From Streptomyces sp. NBC_01233 (GTDB lineage: Bacteria; Actinomycetota; Actinomycetes; Streptomycetales; Streptomycetaceae), in contig NZ_CP108514.1 in NCBI RefSeq assembly GCF_035989305.1, forward strand, positions 2,542,501 through 2,606,500: a DNA stretch of 64,000 nt, read 5' to 3'. A model generated the notes under the pieces. It worked only from the letters and a program-made list of their open reading frames with translations. It made no database searches and had not been told where the DNA came from. Below, piece by piece: positions 8,495 to 18,196 of the stretch. The stretch's first letter is position 1; every line of letters starts with the position of its first letter. Both the position numbers and the translations under genes were made by a program.

Positions 8495-9135
8495 TCACGC
8501 CGTGGTGGCGGCCAGGCCGCTTTCCCAGGCCCAGGCGGCGATTTCGACGCGGTTGCGGGCGTCGAGTTTCGCCTGGACGTTGGCCAGGTGGGTTTTGACG
8601 GTGGACAGGGAGACGAAGAGTTCCGCGGCGATCTCGGCGTTGGTCAGACCGCGCGCGAGGCAGCGGACGACCTCGCGTCCGCGTTCCGTCAGGGGTTCGG
8701 CGGGGCGGCGGGCCTGGGAGGCCGGGGTCCGCGGGTCATTTCGCGCAGCAGCCGCACCGTGATGGCGGGCGAGACGAGGGAGTCGCCGACGGCTGCCGCG
8801 CGGACCGCCTCAACCAGCATGGCCGGGCTGGCGTCCTTCAGGAGGAAGCCGGATGCTCCGCCGTGGAGCGCCGCGTGGACGTACTCGTCGAGGTCGAAGG
8901 TGGTGACGATGACGATGTGTGGGGTGTCGCTGCCGGACAGGCGCCGGGTGACTTCGAGGCCGTCCGTCTTCGGCATGCGGATGTCGAGGAGGAGGACGTC
9001 GGGGCGGTGCTCGGCCACGGCGGCGAGGGCCGCCTCGCCGTCGACGACGTCGGCGACGACCTCGATGTCCGGCCGGCTTTCGAGGATCATCCGGAATCCG
9101 GTTCTGACCATGTCCTGGTCGTCCGCGATGACCAC
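8495..9135 (-). pseudogene. NarL/LuxR-family response regulator, frameshifted
   Basis: The first part encodes a receiver domain (VVIADDQDMVRTGF, phospho-acceptor in LLLDIRMPKTDG, then VTTFDLDEY and GFLLKDASP). This frame runs into a TGA at 8689-8691. The neighbouring frame supplies an intact LuxR helix-turn-helix: LTERGREVVRCLARGL, NAEIAAELFVSLSTVKTHLA and so on, to a TGA at 8495. One missing base, probably in the linker around 8735-8745, accounts for the break, since the downstream frame also reads a plausible linker (PRTPASQARRPAE). Only a GTG start is available and no sensor kinase gene is adjacent. A sequencing error cannot be excluded. Confidence 0.8.
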
Positions 9136-9352
9136 CCTGATCGCCCTGCGCCACCTGCCCCGCTCTCGCCCGCCGCTGCCGCCTCCGGTCGCTTCCCATG
9201 GGGCCGGTGCGCGCGTCGGCCCGCAACCGCACGGCGGACCGCCGGGTGGCTCGTGCGGTGCTCCAGCCGACCCTGCGGACGGGCCGGCCGGGGCGCCTCG
9301 CCCTTCCGGCCGGTTCGCGGCGTTCGTGCCCGGCCGGAAGGACGAGGGGGTG

Positions 9353-10237
<885 letters not shown>

Positions 10238-10278
10238 TCATCCGTTCGAGCGACAGGGATTGCGGCGGAGGGGGCGCG

Positions 10279-11205
10279 GTGACGCAGAAGGGCGGGCCGG
10301 GCGGGCCGATCGAGCACGGATTTCCACATCTGGCGACGGTGCGGGCCTCGATCACCGCGCTCTTCCGGCGGTTGTCGGCCGACGGCATCCGCGCTTACGA
10401 CACGAGCTTCGCGCCCGCCGACGCCGCCTTCGACGCCGCCGACGACCTGCACCTGGGTGCGCAGCGGGTGGCCTCGGCGATGGTGCGCGCGCTCCGGCTG
10501 CCCGATGCGCGCGTGGTGGTCGCCTTCCGGCCGATGGAGCAGGCGGCCACCGTGGAACCGGCCGCGGGCCCCGAGTACTTCGTCGAGGTCAGTGACCGCT
10601 TCCGCACCCATCGCCGGGACCTGGCGGCGGCCCTGTCCCACGAGGTCGCCCACGTCCTGCTGCACCGGCTGGACCTGCGCTTCCCCGGCACCGAGGAGAA
10701 CGAGATCCTCACCGACACCGCCGCCGTCTACCTCGGGGCGGGCTGGCTGCTGCTCGACGCCTACCGCGAGGACGCGCTCACCCACCAGAAGTTCGGCTAC
10801 CTCACCCCGGAGGAGTTCGGCTACGTCCTCGCCAAACGGGCCGCCCTGTTCGGCGAGGACCCCTCCACCCTGTTCACCAGCCCGCAGGCGTATGAGGCGT
10901 ACGTGCGCGGGCGCGCGCTGGCCGAGCGGGACCACCGCCGGCCCCCGTTGGCGGCCGCGGGCGCGCTGGCGCGGCGGCGGTACGCGAAGGCGCGGCGCAC
11001 CGGGCCCACCCCGGCGGGCGGATCGGCGGACTCGTCGGCCGACGGGCCGGGGTACCGCTTCGAGCGCGAGGACTCCCACCCCGGACCCGGACTGCGGGTG
11101 AGCTTCCCCTGCCCTGTGTGCGGGCAGGGGCTGCGACTGCCGGTGCGCGGGCGACTCCGGGCCCGGTGCGGTCTGTGCCGCACCGTTCTCGACTGCGACA
11201 CCTAG
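10279..11205 (+). CDS. Putative zinc metallopeptidase with C-terminal zinc ribbon
   Basis: A 308-residue protein begun at a GTG preceded by GGAGGGGG. The middle contains ALSHEVAHVLLHRLD, an HExxH zinc-peptidase motif near residue 120, followed by ENEILTDTAAVYLG. That segment resembles the glutamate-bearing helix of M48/IrrE-type peptidases. The C-terminus has CPVCGQGLRLP and RCGLCRTVLDC, a zinc-ribbon-like four-cysteine knuckle, after a low-complexity linker. No signal peptide or membrane segment is apparent, so it is probably cytoplasmic. The family was not recognised by name. It is divergently oriented from the trypsin gene, with a 143-bp intergenic region. Confidence 0.78.
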   Translation: MTQKGGPGGPIEHGFPHLATVRASITALFRRLSADGIRAYDTSFAPADAAFDAADDLHLGAQRVASAMVRALRLPDARVVVAFRPMEQAATVEPAAGPEYFVEVSDRFRTHRRDLAAALSHEVAHVLLHRLDLRFPGTEENEILTDTAAVYLGAGWLLLDAYREDALTHQKFGYLTPEEFGYVLAKRAALFGEDPSTLFTSPQAYEAYVRGRALAERDHRRPPLAAAGALARRRYAKARRTGPTPAGGSADSSADGPGYRFEREDSHPGPGLRVSFPCPVCGQGLRLPVRGRLRARCGLCRTVLDCDT

Positions 11206-11338
11206 CAACAGGGGGCATCCGGACGATCTTCATTCACCGGTCGGCCACGAAAAGTTTCTTACCGGCCAGTAGACATGGGGGCGGATCTCGCCAACTCTGG
11301 TCGCGTACACGTCAATTCGTGACCGAGGAGCGCCCCCC

Positions 11339-12010
11339 ATGCGCAGCACCCGCCGCACCCGTATGTCCCGTACCGCCGCCGTCGGCGTGGCCGCAGCAGC
11401 CACCGTCATGACGCTGGTTCCGGCCACCGCCGCCCAGGCCGCCCCCGCCGCCGCGCCCGCCGCCGTCTCCGTGTCCGCCTCCGCGCCCGGCGGCAACGCC
11501 GCGATCCTCGGCATCGACTACGCCACCTGGCAGCGGGACGTGGCCGCCGTCATCGACGCGGCCCGCCCCGGCATCGAGCAGCGCATCGCCGCCTCGCCCG
11601 CCGGTGAGAAGCCGGCGCTCGTCCTGGACATCGACAACACCTCGCTGGAGACGGACTTCCACTGGTTCTGGACCTTCCCGACCCCGGCGATCGCCAAGGT
11701 CCTGGCCCTGACCCAGTACGCGAACGCCCGCGGGGTCGCCGTCTTCTTCGTCACCGCCCGCCCGGGGATCATCCAGTCCCTCACCGAGCGCAACCTCAAG
11801 GCGGTCGGCTACCCCGTCTCGGGGCTCTACGTCCGTGACCTGCCCGACCTGTTCGACGAGGTCAGCGCCTACAAGACGGAGAAGCGCGCGGAGATCGAGG
11901 CCCGCGGCTACACGATCATCGCCAACATCGGCAACAGCCCGACCGACCTCGTCGGCGGTCACGCCGAACGCACCGTCAAGCTGCCGGACTACAACGGCAA
12001 GCTGTCCTGA
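11339..12010 (+). CDS. Secreted HAD-family acid phosphatase (class B-like)
   Basis: A 223-residue secreted phosphatase. The ATG follows GAGGAG at 8-base spacing. A signal peptide (RTAAVGVAAAATVMTLVPATAAQA) precedes an alanine-rich linker. The HAD motif I is LVLDIDNTSLET, with the nucleophile Asp and the DNT pattern of the acid phosphatase subgroup. Motif II is FFVTARPG. The basic residue is in AYKTEKR. Motif IV is IGNSPTDLVGG, where the first acidic residue is Asn. It likely hydrolyses phosphomonoesters outside the cell. It stands alone; the region downstream is a gene remnant on the opposite strand. Confidence 0.88.
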   Translation: MRSTRRTRMSRTAAVGVAAAATVMTLVPATAAQAAPAAAPAAVSVSASAPGGNAAILGIDYATWQRDVAAVIDAARPGIEQRIAASPAGEKPALVLDIDNTSLETDFHWFWTFPTPAIAKVLALTQYANARGVAVFFVTARPGIIQSLTERNLKAVGYPVSGLYVRDLPDLFDEVSAYKTEKRAEIEARGYTIIANIGNSPTDLVGGHAERTVKLPDYNGKLS

Positions 12011-12055
12011 CCCGAGGGTTCTTCACCAGAGGGTTCTTCACCCGAGGGTTCGAGG
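12011..12055. repeat. Three tandem copies of a 15-bp repeat
   Basis: CCGAGGGTTCTTCAC is repeated three times with small changes. On the minus strand each copy reads EEPSG in frame with the KstD-like remnant, so this is an in-frame expansion at the eroded C-terminus of that gene. Confidence 0.7.
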
Positions 12056-12222
12056 GTCGCGGCGACGGCGTTGACCGCCGCCCGGCCGAAGGCCATCGCC
12101 GGTCCGATCGTGGCGCCCGGGCCCGGGTAGGTCCCGCCCATCACCGCAGCCGAGCAGTTCCCTCAGGCGTGGAGGCCGGCGATCGGCGCGCCGTCCTCGC
12201 GGAGCACCCGGCCGTCCCGTCC
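12049..12222 (-). pseudogene. C-terminal remnant of a KstD/fumarate-reductase-type FAD dehydrogenase
   Basis: On the minus strand the frame reads RVLREDGAPIAGLHA, a TGA stop at 12163-12165, then GNCSAAVMGGTYPG and PGATIGPAMAFGRAAV. This is the FAD-binding C-terminal signature of 3-ketosteroid-delta1-dehydrogenase and related flavoproteins (GNxSAxVMGxxYPGxGATIGPAM). The in-frame stop sits exactly where a Ser/Thr/Ala is normally found. Nothing upstream (12223-12467) resembles the missing roughly 450 residues. That stretch holds only a short open frame starting MTTRYIHSLNRSQPN that I do not recognise. The gene is a relic of the adjacent steroid-type island. Confidence 0.75.
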
Positions 12223-12467
12223 GTGACGAGGCCCGGTTTCGGGGGCGGGCGGTGTGGGCGAGCTGTCCGGGCCGGGACGGGTCCGGGCGGCCTCTGCCGC
12301 ACGGCCCCGGGACCCGGAGCCGGCGGTCTCGGAACAGGCGATGGACAACATGTTGGGCTGACTGCGGTTCAGCGAGTGGATGTAGCGGGTAGTCATATCC
12401 CACCGCAGGAAACGAAGACCCGGTCCCGACCCCTCGCCAGGGGGCCGGGCCCGCTTCGTTGTGCCTC

Positions 12468-13730
12468 CTAGAGCGGCGGCCCGACCGGCTCCACCGTGCC
12501 GGAGCAGCGGGCCCGTTCGGCGGCCAGGACGGTCAGGTGGCTGGTGAGTGACTCCTGTGGGCCGGACCTGACCAGACCCGGGTCGCCGGTGGCGACGGCG
12601 GCGACGAAGGCGTCCATGAGGCCGGCGTCGCCGCCGCCGTGCCCGCCCGCGGCGTCCATCGGCCCGCCCGCGCCGATGGCGACCTGCTCCTCGGCGCGGG
12701 TCAGGAAGTCGTAGACCGTGATGCTGCGGCCGTCGCCCCGCAGTTCGCCGCGGGTTCCGAAGATCCGGGTGTGGCGGTCCGCCCGCTCGGTGAAGGCGGT
12801 CATGGTGAAGGTGGCCGTCGCCCCGGAGTCGAACTCCATGGCCACCACCTGGTGGTCGACGACGTCGTTGTCGCACGCGTACACGCACCGCCCGTACGGC
12901 CCCTCCCGCAGTGCGGCCTCCAGGGCTCGCGGCGTGAACTCGTCGATCAGCACGCTCAGCGGCCAGCGGTGGCGGCCGTCGGCCAGCCGGTCGCCGTACT
13001 CGCGCACGGCGGAGTACGGGCAGTCCGGCTCGACCGCGCAGTCCAGGCAGCGGTCCGCCGCACCCGGCGGCCTGTTCTCGGGCCGGAAGTGGGAGAGCCG
13101 GCCGAAGCTGGAGACCCGTACGGGCGGGCGCCCCAGCACGTACTGGAGCCAGTCCAGGTCGTGGCAGGACTTGGCCATCAGCATGGTCGTCGCCTCGTCG
13201 GCGCGCCGCCAGTTGCCCCGTACGAACGAGTGGGCCTGGTGCCAGAAGCCGACCGGCTCCAGGTGCTGGACGCTCACGACGTCGCCGATCCGGCCGGAGT
13301 CGACGACGTCCTTGAGGGTCCGCGTGTAGGGCGTGTAGCGCAGGACGTGCCCGACGGAGAGGATGACGCCCGCCCGCTCGACGGCGTCGACGATGCGCCG
13401 GCACTCGTCCTCCGTGAGGGCCATCGGCTTCTCCAGCATGATGTGGTAGCCGAGCGCGGCGAACGCGAGGACCGGCTCCAGGTGGTCGCGGTCCAGGGTG
13501 CAGACGAGCACCGCGTCCGCGATCCGCCCGAGGGCGGCCAGCTCCCGCCAGTCGCCGAGCACGTGGTGGGCGTCGATGCCGTGGGCGGCGGCGAGCCGCT
13601 CCCGCCGGGGCGCGCGCGGTTCGGCGACCGCGACCACCCGGGCCCGCTCCGGATGAGCCAGGGCCCATCCGGCGTAGCCGCTCCCCCGGTCCCCCGCCCC
13701 GACGACGGCGAGCGTGATGGTGTCGGACAT
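12468..13730 (-). CDS. Gfo/Idh/MocA-family oxidoreductase
   Basis: A 420-residue NAD(P)-dependent dehydrogenase, usually acting on sugars or inositols. The N-terminal Rossmann motif is LAVVGAGDRGSGYAGWAL. The family's EKPMALT signature (residues about 100-106) contributes the catalytic lysine. An insertion with CLDCAVEPDCPYSA supplies several cysteines that may bind a metal. The start was chosen at the ATG of MSDTITLAVVG rather than an ATG 14 codons earlier. A LacI-type operator candidate lies about 40 bases upstream, suggesting sugar-responsive control. No transporter or other sugar gene is nearby, so the substrate is unknown. Confidence 0.9.
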   Translation of the reverse strand: MSDTITLAVVGAGDRGSGYAGWALAHPERARVVAVAEPRAPRRERLAAAHGIDAHHVLGDWRELAALGRIADAVLVCTLDRDHLEPVLAFAALGYHIMLEKPMALTEDECRRIVDAVERAGVILSVGHVLRYTPYTRTLKDVVDSGRIGDVVSVQHLEPVGFWHQAHSFVRGNWRRADEATTMLMAKSCHDLDWLQYVLGRPPVRVSSFGRLSHFRPENRPPGAADRCLDCAVEPDCPYSAVREYGDRLADGRHRWPLSVLIDEFTPRALEAALREGPYGRCVYACDNDVVDHQVVAMEFDSGATATFTMTAFTERADRHTRIFGTRGELRGDGRSITVYDFLTRAEEQVAIGAGGPMDAAGGHGGGDAGLMDAFVAAVATGDPGLVRSGPQESLTSHLTVLAAERARCSGTVEPVGPPL

Positions 13731-13768
13731 GGGCCCAGCCCCGCTTCCCGGACCGATTGCCGCGCGCA

Positions 13769-13782
13769 GCAAGCGCTTTCCC
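13769..13782. promoter_or_regulatory. Candidate LacI-family operator
   Basis: GCAAGCGCTTTCC centres on the AAGCGCTT palindrome (minus strand GGAAAGCGCTTGC), the core typical of LacI/GalR-family operators in actinobacteria. It lies about 40 bases before the oxidoreductase start. No LacI gene is in the window; the assignment rests on the core sequence alone. Confidence 0.4.
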
Positions 13783-13823
13783 CGGAGAAGCTAGCGGCCG
13801 CGCGTCCTGCCCGACACCCCCCT

Positions 13824-14081
13824 TCACCCGTACGTGATCCGCACCGCGGGGCCGAGCGGGAGGGCCTGGCGGGCCAGGACGTGGTCCTCGGCCGGGTCCG
13901 TCTCGTCGAGGACCTCGTTGCGGGTCGTCACGACCTCGCCCTCGACGACCCGGCAGCAGCAGGCGCTGCAGGCGCCCTCCCGGCAGGAGTACGGGGCCGG
14001 CAGGCCCGCGGCGAGCAGCGCGTCGAGCAGCGGGGTCCCGTCGGGCCGGGGAACGGTGTGCCGGGTCCCGTCGAGTTCCAC
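13824..14081 (-). CDS. Ferredoxin-like [2Fe-2S] domain fragment (FdxB/KshB-type C-terminus), fourth Cys missing
   Basis: An 85-residue open frame from a GTG without a ribosome site. It matches the C-terminal plant-type ferredoxin domain of oxygenase reductases such as KshB or FdxB: LLDALLAAGLPAPYSC, then REGACSACCCRVVEGEV, giving three clustered ligand cysteines. The position of the fourth ligand, normally in a LACQ motif, reads VLARQALPLG with Arg (CGC). The FAD and NAD modules are absent. The frame stays open upstream (AKARTTAEVELDG), consistent with a 5'-truncated relic rather than a free ferredoxin. In mycobacterial KstR2 regulons fdxB follows ipdC, so this may be its remnant. Confidence 0.65.
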   Translation of the reverse strand: MELDGTRHTVPRPDGTPLLDALLAAGLPAPYSCREGACSACCCRVVEGEVVTTRNEVLDETDPAEDHVLARQALPLGPAVRITYG

Positions 14082-14326
14082 CTCGGCGGTGGTGCGGGCT
14101 TTTGCCCCGGCCGCGGGCGGGCCCGGCGGCGTACGGGGATCGGCCCGGTCGACGCCGCCGCGCGCGTGGGGCCGCGTGTGCGGCCCCGTCGCGCCGGAGG
14201 TCTACCGCCGGGTCGGCCCCGGGGCCGAACCCTGCGTGCCGTTCCGGGCGTAGGGGGACTCGGCCCGGGGGGTGCCGGGCCTGGACCAGCCCCGGCCGGG
14301 AGGCGCGGGCTCCTGAGCCCGGCCCG

Positions 14327-14770
14327 TCACGCGCCCGCGCTGGGCGGGGCCGCGACGTTCAGCTGCCAGGAGACGCCGAAGCGGTCGTTCACCCAGCCGA
14401 ACCGGTGGCTGAATCCGTACGAGCCCAGGGGCATCAGCTCCTGGCCCTGCTCGGCGAGCGCGCCGTAGAGGCGGTCGATCTCGGCCTCGTCCTCGCACTG
14501 GACGTACAGCGACACGGCGGGCGTGAAGCCGAACGCGTGCTTGGCCGGGCTGTCGATGCACATGAACTGCTGGCCGGCCAGGGAGAAGGTCGCGTGGCGC
14601 ACGGTTCCCTCGGGCCCGGCCCCGGGTCCGGTCTCGTCGGGGCCGTAGCGGCTGATGGCGAGCACCTGCGCGTCGTCGAAGAGCGAGACGTAGAAGCCCA
14701 TGGCTTCCTCGGCCCGCCCCTCGAACATCAGAAACGTGGTGATCTTCTGCGGGGTCGGCGTGACGGCCAT
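14327..14770 (-). CDS. VOC-family protein (PhnB/3-demethylubiquinone methyltransferase-like)
   Basis: A 147-residue single-domain VOC protein. QKITTFLMFEGRAEEAMGFYVSLF is the first beta-alpha-beta unit and GWVNDRFGVSWQLN the terminal strand. Together they match the PhnB-like subgroup once annotated as 3-demethylubiquinone-9 methyltransferase, which in fact has no demonstrated methyltransferase activity. It probably binds a small molecule or metal. It lies downstream of the two SDR genes on the same strand with an 82-base gap and may be a separate unit. Confidence 0.88.
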   Translation of the reverse strand: MAVTPTPQKITTFLMFEGRAEEAMGFYVSLFDDAQVLAISRYGPDETGPGAGPEGTVRHATFSLAGQQFMCIDSPAKHAFGFTPAVSLYVQCEDEAEIDRLYGALAEQGQELMPLGSYGFSHRFGWVNDRFGVSWQLNVAAPPSAGA

Positions 14771-14852
14771 CGTCGGTTCGTGTCCCTTCGGCGCTTGTCC
14801 CGGAGCAGGAACCTTAGCCTCCGCCCCCGCCGCCGGGACCGGACCGGGACCG

Positions 14853-15764
14853 CTACCGCGCGCCGTACACCGGCAGCGGAGCCTGCGCCGCGGCGAGGAG
14901 TTTCAGCGTGGTCTCGCCCGCCTCCGCGGGGGTCCGGCGGGAGTCCCGGTCGGCCGTGGGGCCCGGCCGCCAGCCCTCCATCACCGTGATCCGGCCGCCC
15001 TCCGCCTCGAAGACCCGGCCCGTGACCCCGGCCGAGGCGTCGGAGCCCAGCCACACCACCAGCGGGGACACGTTCTCCGGGGCCATCGCGTCGAAGCCGC
15101 CCTCCTCCGGGGCGGCCATGGTCTGCGCGAAGGTCTCCTCCGTCATCCGGGTCCGGGCCGCCGGGGCGATCGCGTTGACCTGGACCCCGTAGCGGCCCAT
15201 CTCCGCCGCCGCGACCATCGTGAGGCCGAGGATCCCGGCCTTGGCCGCGCTGTAGTTGCCCTGGCCGACCGAGCCCAGCAGCCCGGCGCCCGAGGAGGTG
15301 TTGACCACCCGGGCCGCCGTCTGCCGGCCGGCCTTCGCCTCCGCCCGCCACCACGCGGCCGCCGCCCGCAGCGGCAGGAAGTGCCCCTTCAGGTGGACCC
15401 GCATGACCGCGTCCCAGTCGTCCTCGTCCAGGTTGACCAGCATCCGGTCCCGCAGGAACCCCGCGTTGTTGACCAGGGTGTCGAGGCGTCCGAACGCGCC
15501 GAGCGCCGTCTCCACGAGGGAGGCCGCGCCCTCGGAGGTCGCGATGTCCCCGCCGTGCGCCACCGCCTCCCCGCCCAGTGCCCCGATCTCGGCGACGACC
15601 TGCGCCGCCGGGCCGTCCGGCCCCGGCAGCCCGTCCAGCCCCACCCCCAGGTCGTTGACGACGACCCGCGCCCCCTCGGCCGCGAAGGCCAGCGCATGGG
15701 CCCGGCCCAGCCCCCGCCCCGCGCCCGTCACGACCACGACCCGGCCCTCGCACAGTCCCGCCAT
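14853..15764 (-). CDS. SDR oxidoreductase, Rv3548c-like (KstR2 regulon member)
   Basis: A 303-residue short-chain dehydrogenase/reductase. The NAD-binding motif [18 protein letters not shown] and the following VVVNDLGVGLDG resemble the HSD17B4-type hydroxyacyl-CoA dehydrogenase branch. NNAGFLRDRML, the Ser of NTSSGAGLLG and the YSAAK catalytic pair are present. Length and placement match Rv3548c of M. tuberculosis: second gene after a 254-residue SDR, divergent from echA20-ipdABC. It would be expected to oxidise a hydroxyacyl-CoA in steroid ring or side-chain degradation, but its exact step is not established. One base separates it from the upstream SDR stop. Confidence 0.85.
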   Translation of the reverse strand: MAGLCEGRVVVVTGAGRGLGRAHALAFAAEGARVVVNDLGVGLDGLPGPDGPAAQVVAEIGALGGEAVAHGGDIATSEGAASLVETALGAFGRLDTLVNNAGFLRDRMLVNLDEDDWDAVMRVHLKGHFLPLRAAAAWWRAEAKAGRQTAARVVNTSSGAGLLGSVGQGNYSAAKAGILGLTMVAAAEMGRYGVQVNAIAPAARTRMTEETFAQTMAAPEEGGFDAMAPENVSPLVVWLGSDASAGVTGRVFEAEGGRITVMEGWRPGPTADRDSRRTPAEAGETTLKLLAAAQAPLPVYGAR

Positions 15765-15765
15765 C

Positions 15766-16530
15766 TCAGCTCTCCTTGTTCACAGTCGCCGCATCCAGAA
15801 AGGCCGGGCGCTCCCCGCCCCCGTGCACCAGCAGGCTCGCCCCGCTCACGTACGCCGCCCGGCCGGAGGCCAGGAACACCGCCGCCTCCCCCACGTCCGA
15901 GGGCTGCGCCAGCCGCCCGAGCGGGACGGTCGCGGCCACGGCCGCGACCCCGGCCTCGTCCCCGTAGTGCAGGTGCGCCAGCTCGGTCCGCACCATGCCC
16001 AGGACCAGCGAGTTCACCCGTACCCCGGGCGCCCATTCCACGGCCATGGACCGGGCCAGGTTCTCCAGGCCGGCCTTCGCGGCCCCGTACGCCGCCGTCC
16101 CCGGCGAGGGCCGGGTGCCGCTGACGCTGCCGATCATCACCACCGAGCCGCGGGCCTCCCGCAGCCACGGGTACGCCGCCAGGGAGGCCGTCATCGGCGC
16201 CACCAGGTTCAGCTCGACGACCCGCGCGTGGCGTTCCGCCTCGCCCTCCCCCAGCAGCCGGTACGGGGTGCCGCCCGCGTTGTTGACCAGGCAGTCGAGG
16301 CGCCCGTACCGCCTCGCGGCCGCGCCGAAGAAGTCCTGCACGGCGGCGGGATCGCGCAGGTCGACGGCGGTGAAGGAGGCCTTCCGGCCGCCCGCCGAGA
16401 CCGGTTCCTCCGGGGGCCGCCGGGCGCAGACGACGACCTCCGCGCCGGCCGCGAGGAACGACCGGGCGATCCCGGCGCCGACGCCCCGGGTTCCCCCGGT
16501 GACGACGACAACCCTCCCGTCGAGCTCCAT
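15766..16530 (-). CDS. SDR oxidoreductase, Rv3549c-like (KstR2 regulon member)
   Basis: A 254-residue SDR with VVVVTGGTRGVGAGIARSF (cofactor site), NNAGGTPY, MIGSVSG and YGAAKAGLENL (catalytic Ser, Tyr and Lys), and the C-terminal ASLLVHGGGE. It is the first gene of a minus-strand pair; its ATG lies 19 bases from the shared palindrome at 16549. Position and size correspond to Rv3549c in the mycobacterial HIP-degradation cluster. The substrate is probably a CoA thioester derived from steroid rings C/D, by synteny only. Expression is expected to rise when the TetR repressor leaves the divergent promoter. Confidence 0.85.
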   Translation of the reverse strand: MELDGRVVVVTGGTRGVGAGIARSFLAAGAEVVVCARRPPEEPVSAGGRKASFTAVDLRDPAAVQDFFGAAARRYGRLDCLVNNAGGTPYRLLGEGEAERHARVVELNLVAPMTASLAAYPWLREARGSVVMIGSVSGTRPSPGTAAYGAAKAGLENLARSMAVEWAPGVRVNSLVLGMVRTELAHLHYGDEAGVAAVAATVPLGRLAQPSDVGEAAVFLASGRAAYVSGASLLVHGGGERPAFLDAATVNKES

Positions 16531-16548
16531 AGGCTGCTACCTTCCTCG

Positions 16549-16564
16549 CCTAACAAATGTTTGG
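16549..16564. promoter_or_regulatory. Probable KstR2 operator, first divergent promoter
   Basis: CCTAACAAATGTTTGG is an imperfect palindrome located between the divergent SDR and EchA20 genes. Its complement differs by one base from the site at 26099. The inner part AACAAATGTTTGGT fits the published-style KstR2 consensus AnCAAGnnCTTGnT with two symmetrical substitutions. Position (19 bases from one start codon, 23 from the other) suits repression of both directions. Confidence 0.7.
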
Positions 16565-16586
16565 TGGAAAGGTAGCTGATCCGCTC

Positions 16587-17332
16587 ATGGGTGTCTCCAC
16601 CTCCAGCCCGGACAAGGGCATCGCACTCGTCACAGTCGACTTCCCGCCCGTCAACGCGCTGCCCGTGCAGGGCTGGTACGACCTCGCCGACACCGTCCGC
16701 GGCGCAGGCCGCGACCCCGAGGTCCGCTGCGTCGTCCTCGCCGCCGAGGGCCGCGGCTTCAATGCCGGGGTCGACATCAAGGAGATGCAGCGCGACACCG
16801 GGCACACCGCCCTCATCGGCGCCAACCGGGGCTGCTACGAGGCCTTCGCCGCCGTCTACGAGTGCGAGGTGCCGGTCGTCGCGGCCGTGAACGGCTTCTG
16901 CCTGGGCGGCGGCATAGGCCTCGTCGGCAACGCCGACGCGATCGTCGCCTCCGACGACGCCACCTTCGGCCTCCCCGAGCTCGACCGGGGCGCCCTCGGC
17001 GCCGCCACCCACCTGGCCCGGCTGGTCCCGCAGCACCTGATGCGCGCGCTGTACTACACCTCGCGCACCGCAACCGCCGCCGAACTCCAGGCGCACGGCT
17101 CGGTCTGGAAGGTGGTCCCGCGCGCCGAACTGCGCTCCGCCGCCCTGGAACTGGCCGCCGAGATCGCGCGCAAGGACGGCTACCTGATCCGGCTGGCCAA
17201 GGCGGCCATCAACGGGATCGACCCCGTGGACGTGCGCCGCAGCTACCGCTTCGAGCAGGGCTTCACCTTCGAGGCCAACCTCAGCGGAGTGGCCGACCGG
17301 GTCCGCGACGCCTTCGGGAAGGGAGAGCGCGC

Positions 17333-17336
<4 letters not shown>
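16587..17336 (+). CDS. echA20: EchA20-like enoyl-CoA hydratase/isomerase superfamily ring-D hydrolase
   Basis: A 249-residue crotonase-fold enzyme, close to the 247 residues of mycobacterial EchA20. GRGFNAGVDIKEMQRD and NGFCLGGGIGLVGNADAIV form the oxyanion-hole regions. In steroid-degrading actinobacteria EchA20 hydrolytically opens the five-membered ring of the HIP-derived CoA ester before IpdAB acts. Here it heads an operon with IpdA (ATGA overlap), IpdB and IpdC, the mycobacterial order. The start used is ATG 16587; an in-frame ATG at 16557 lies inside the operator palindrome and is unlikely. Function is inferred from family and synteny. Confidence 0.85.

Positions 17337-18192
<856 letters not shown>

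Positions 18193-18196
<4 letters not shown>

Noticed and set aside
11206..11338. Possible PHO box (TTCATTCACC) before the secreted phosphatase gene
   Set aside because: Only one partial 11-base unit is recognisable; PhoP binding normally needs at least two direct units in register.
12163..12396. Short open frame (MTTRYIHSLNRSQPN...) as an independent gene
   Set aside because: It has no recognisable family, its 3' half is the KstD-like remnant read up to the TGA, and it has no clear ribosome site.
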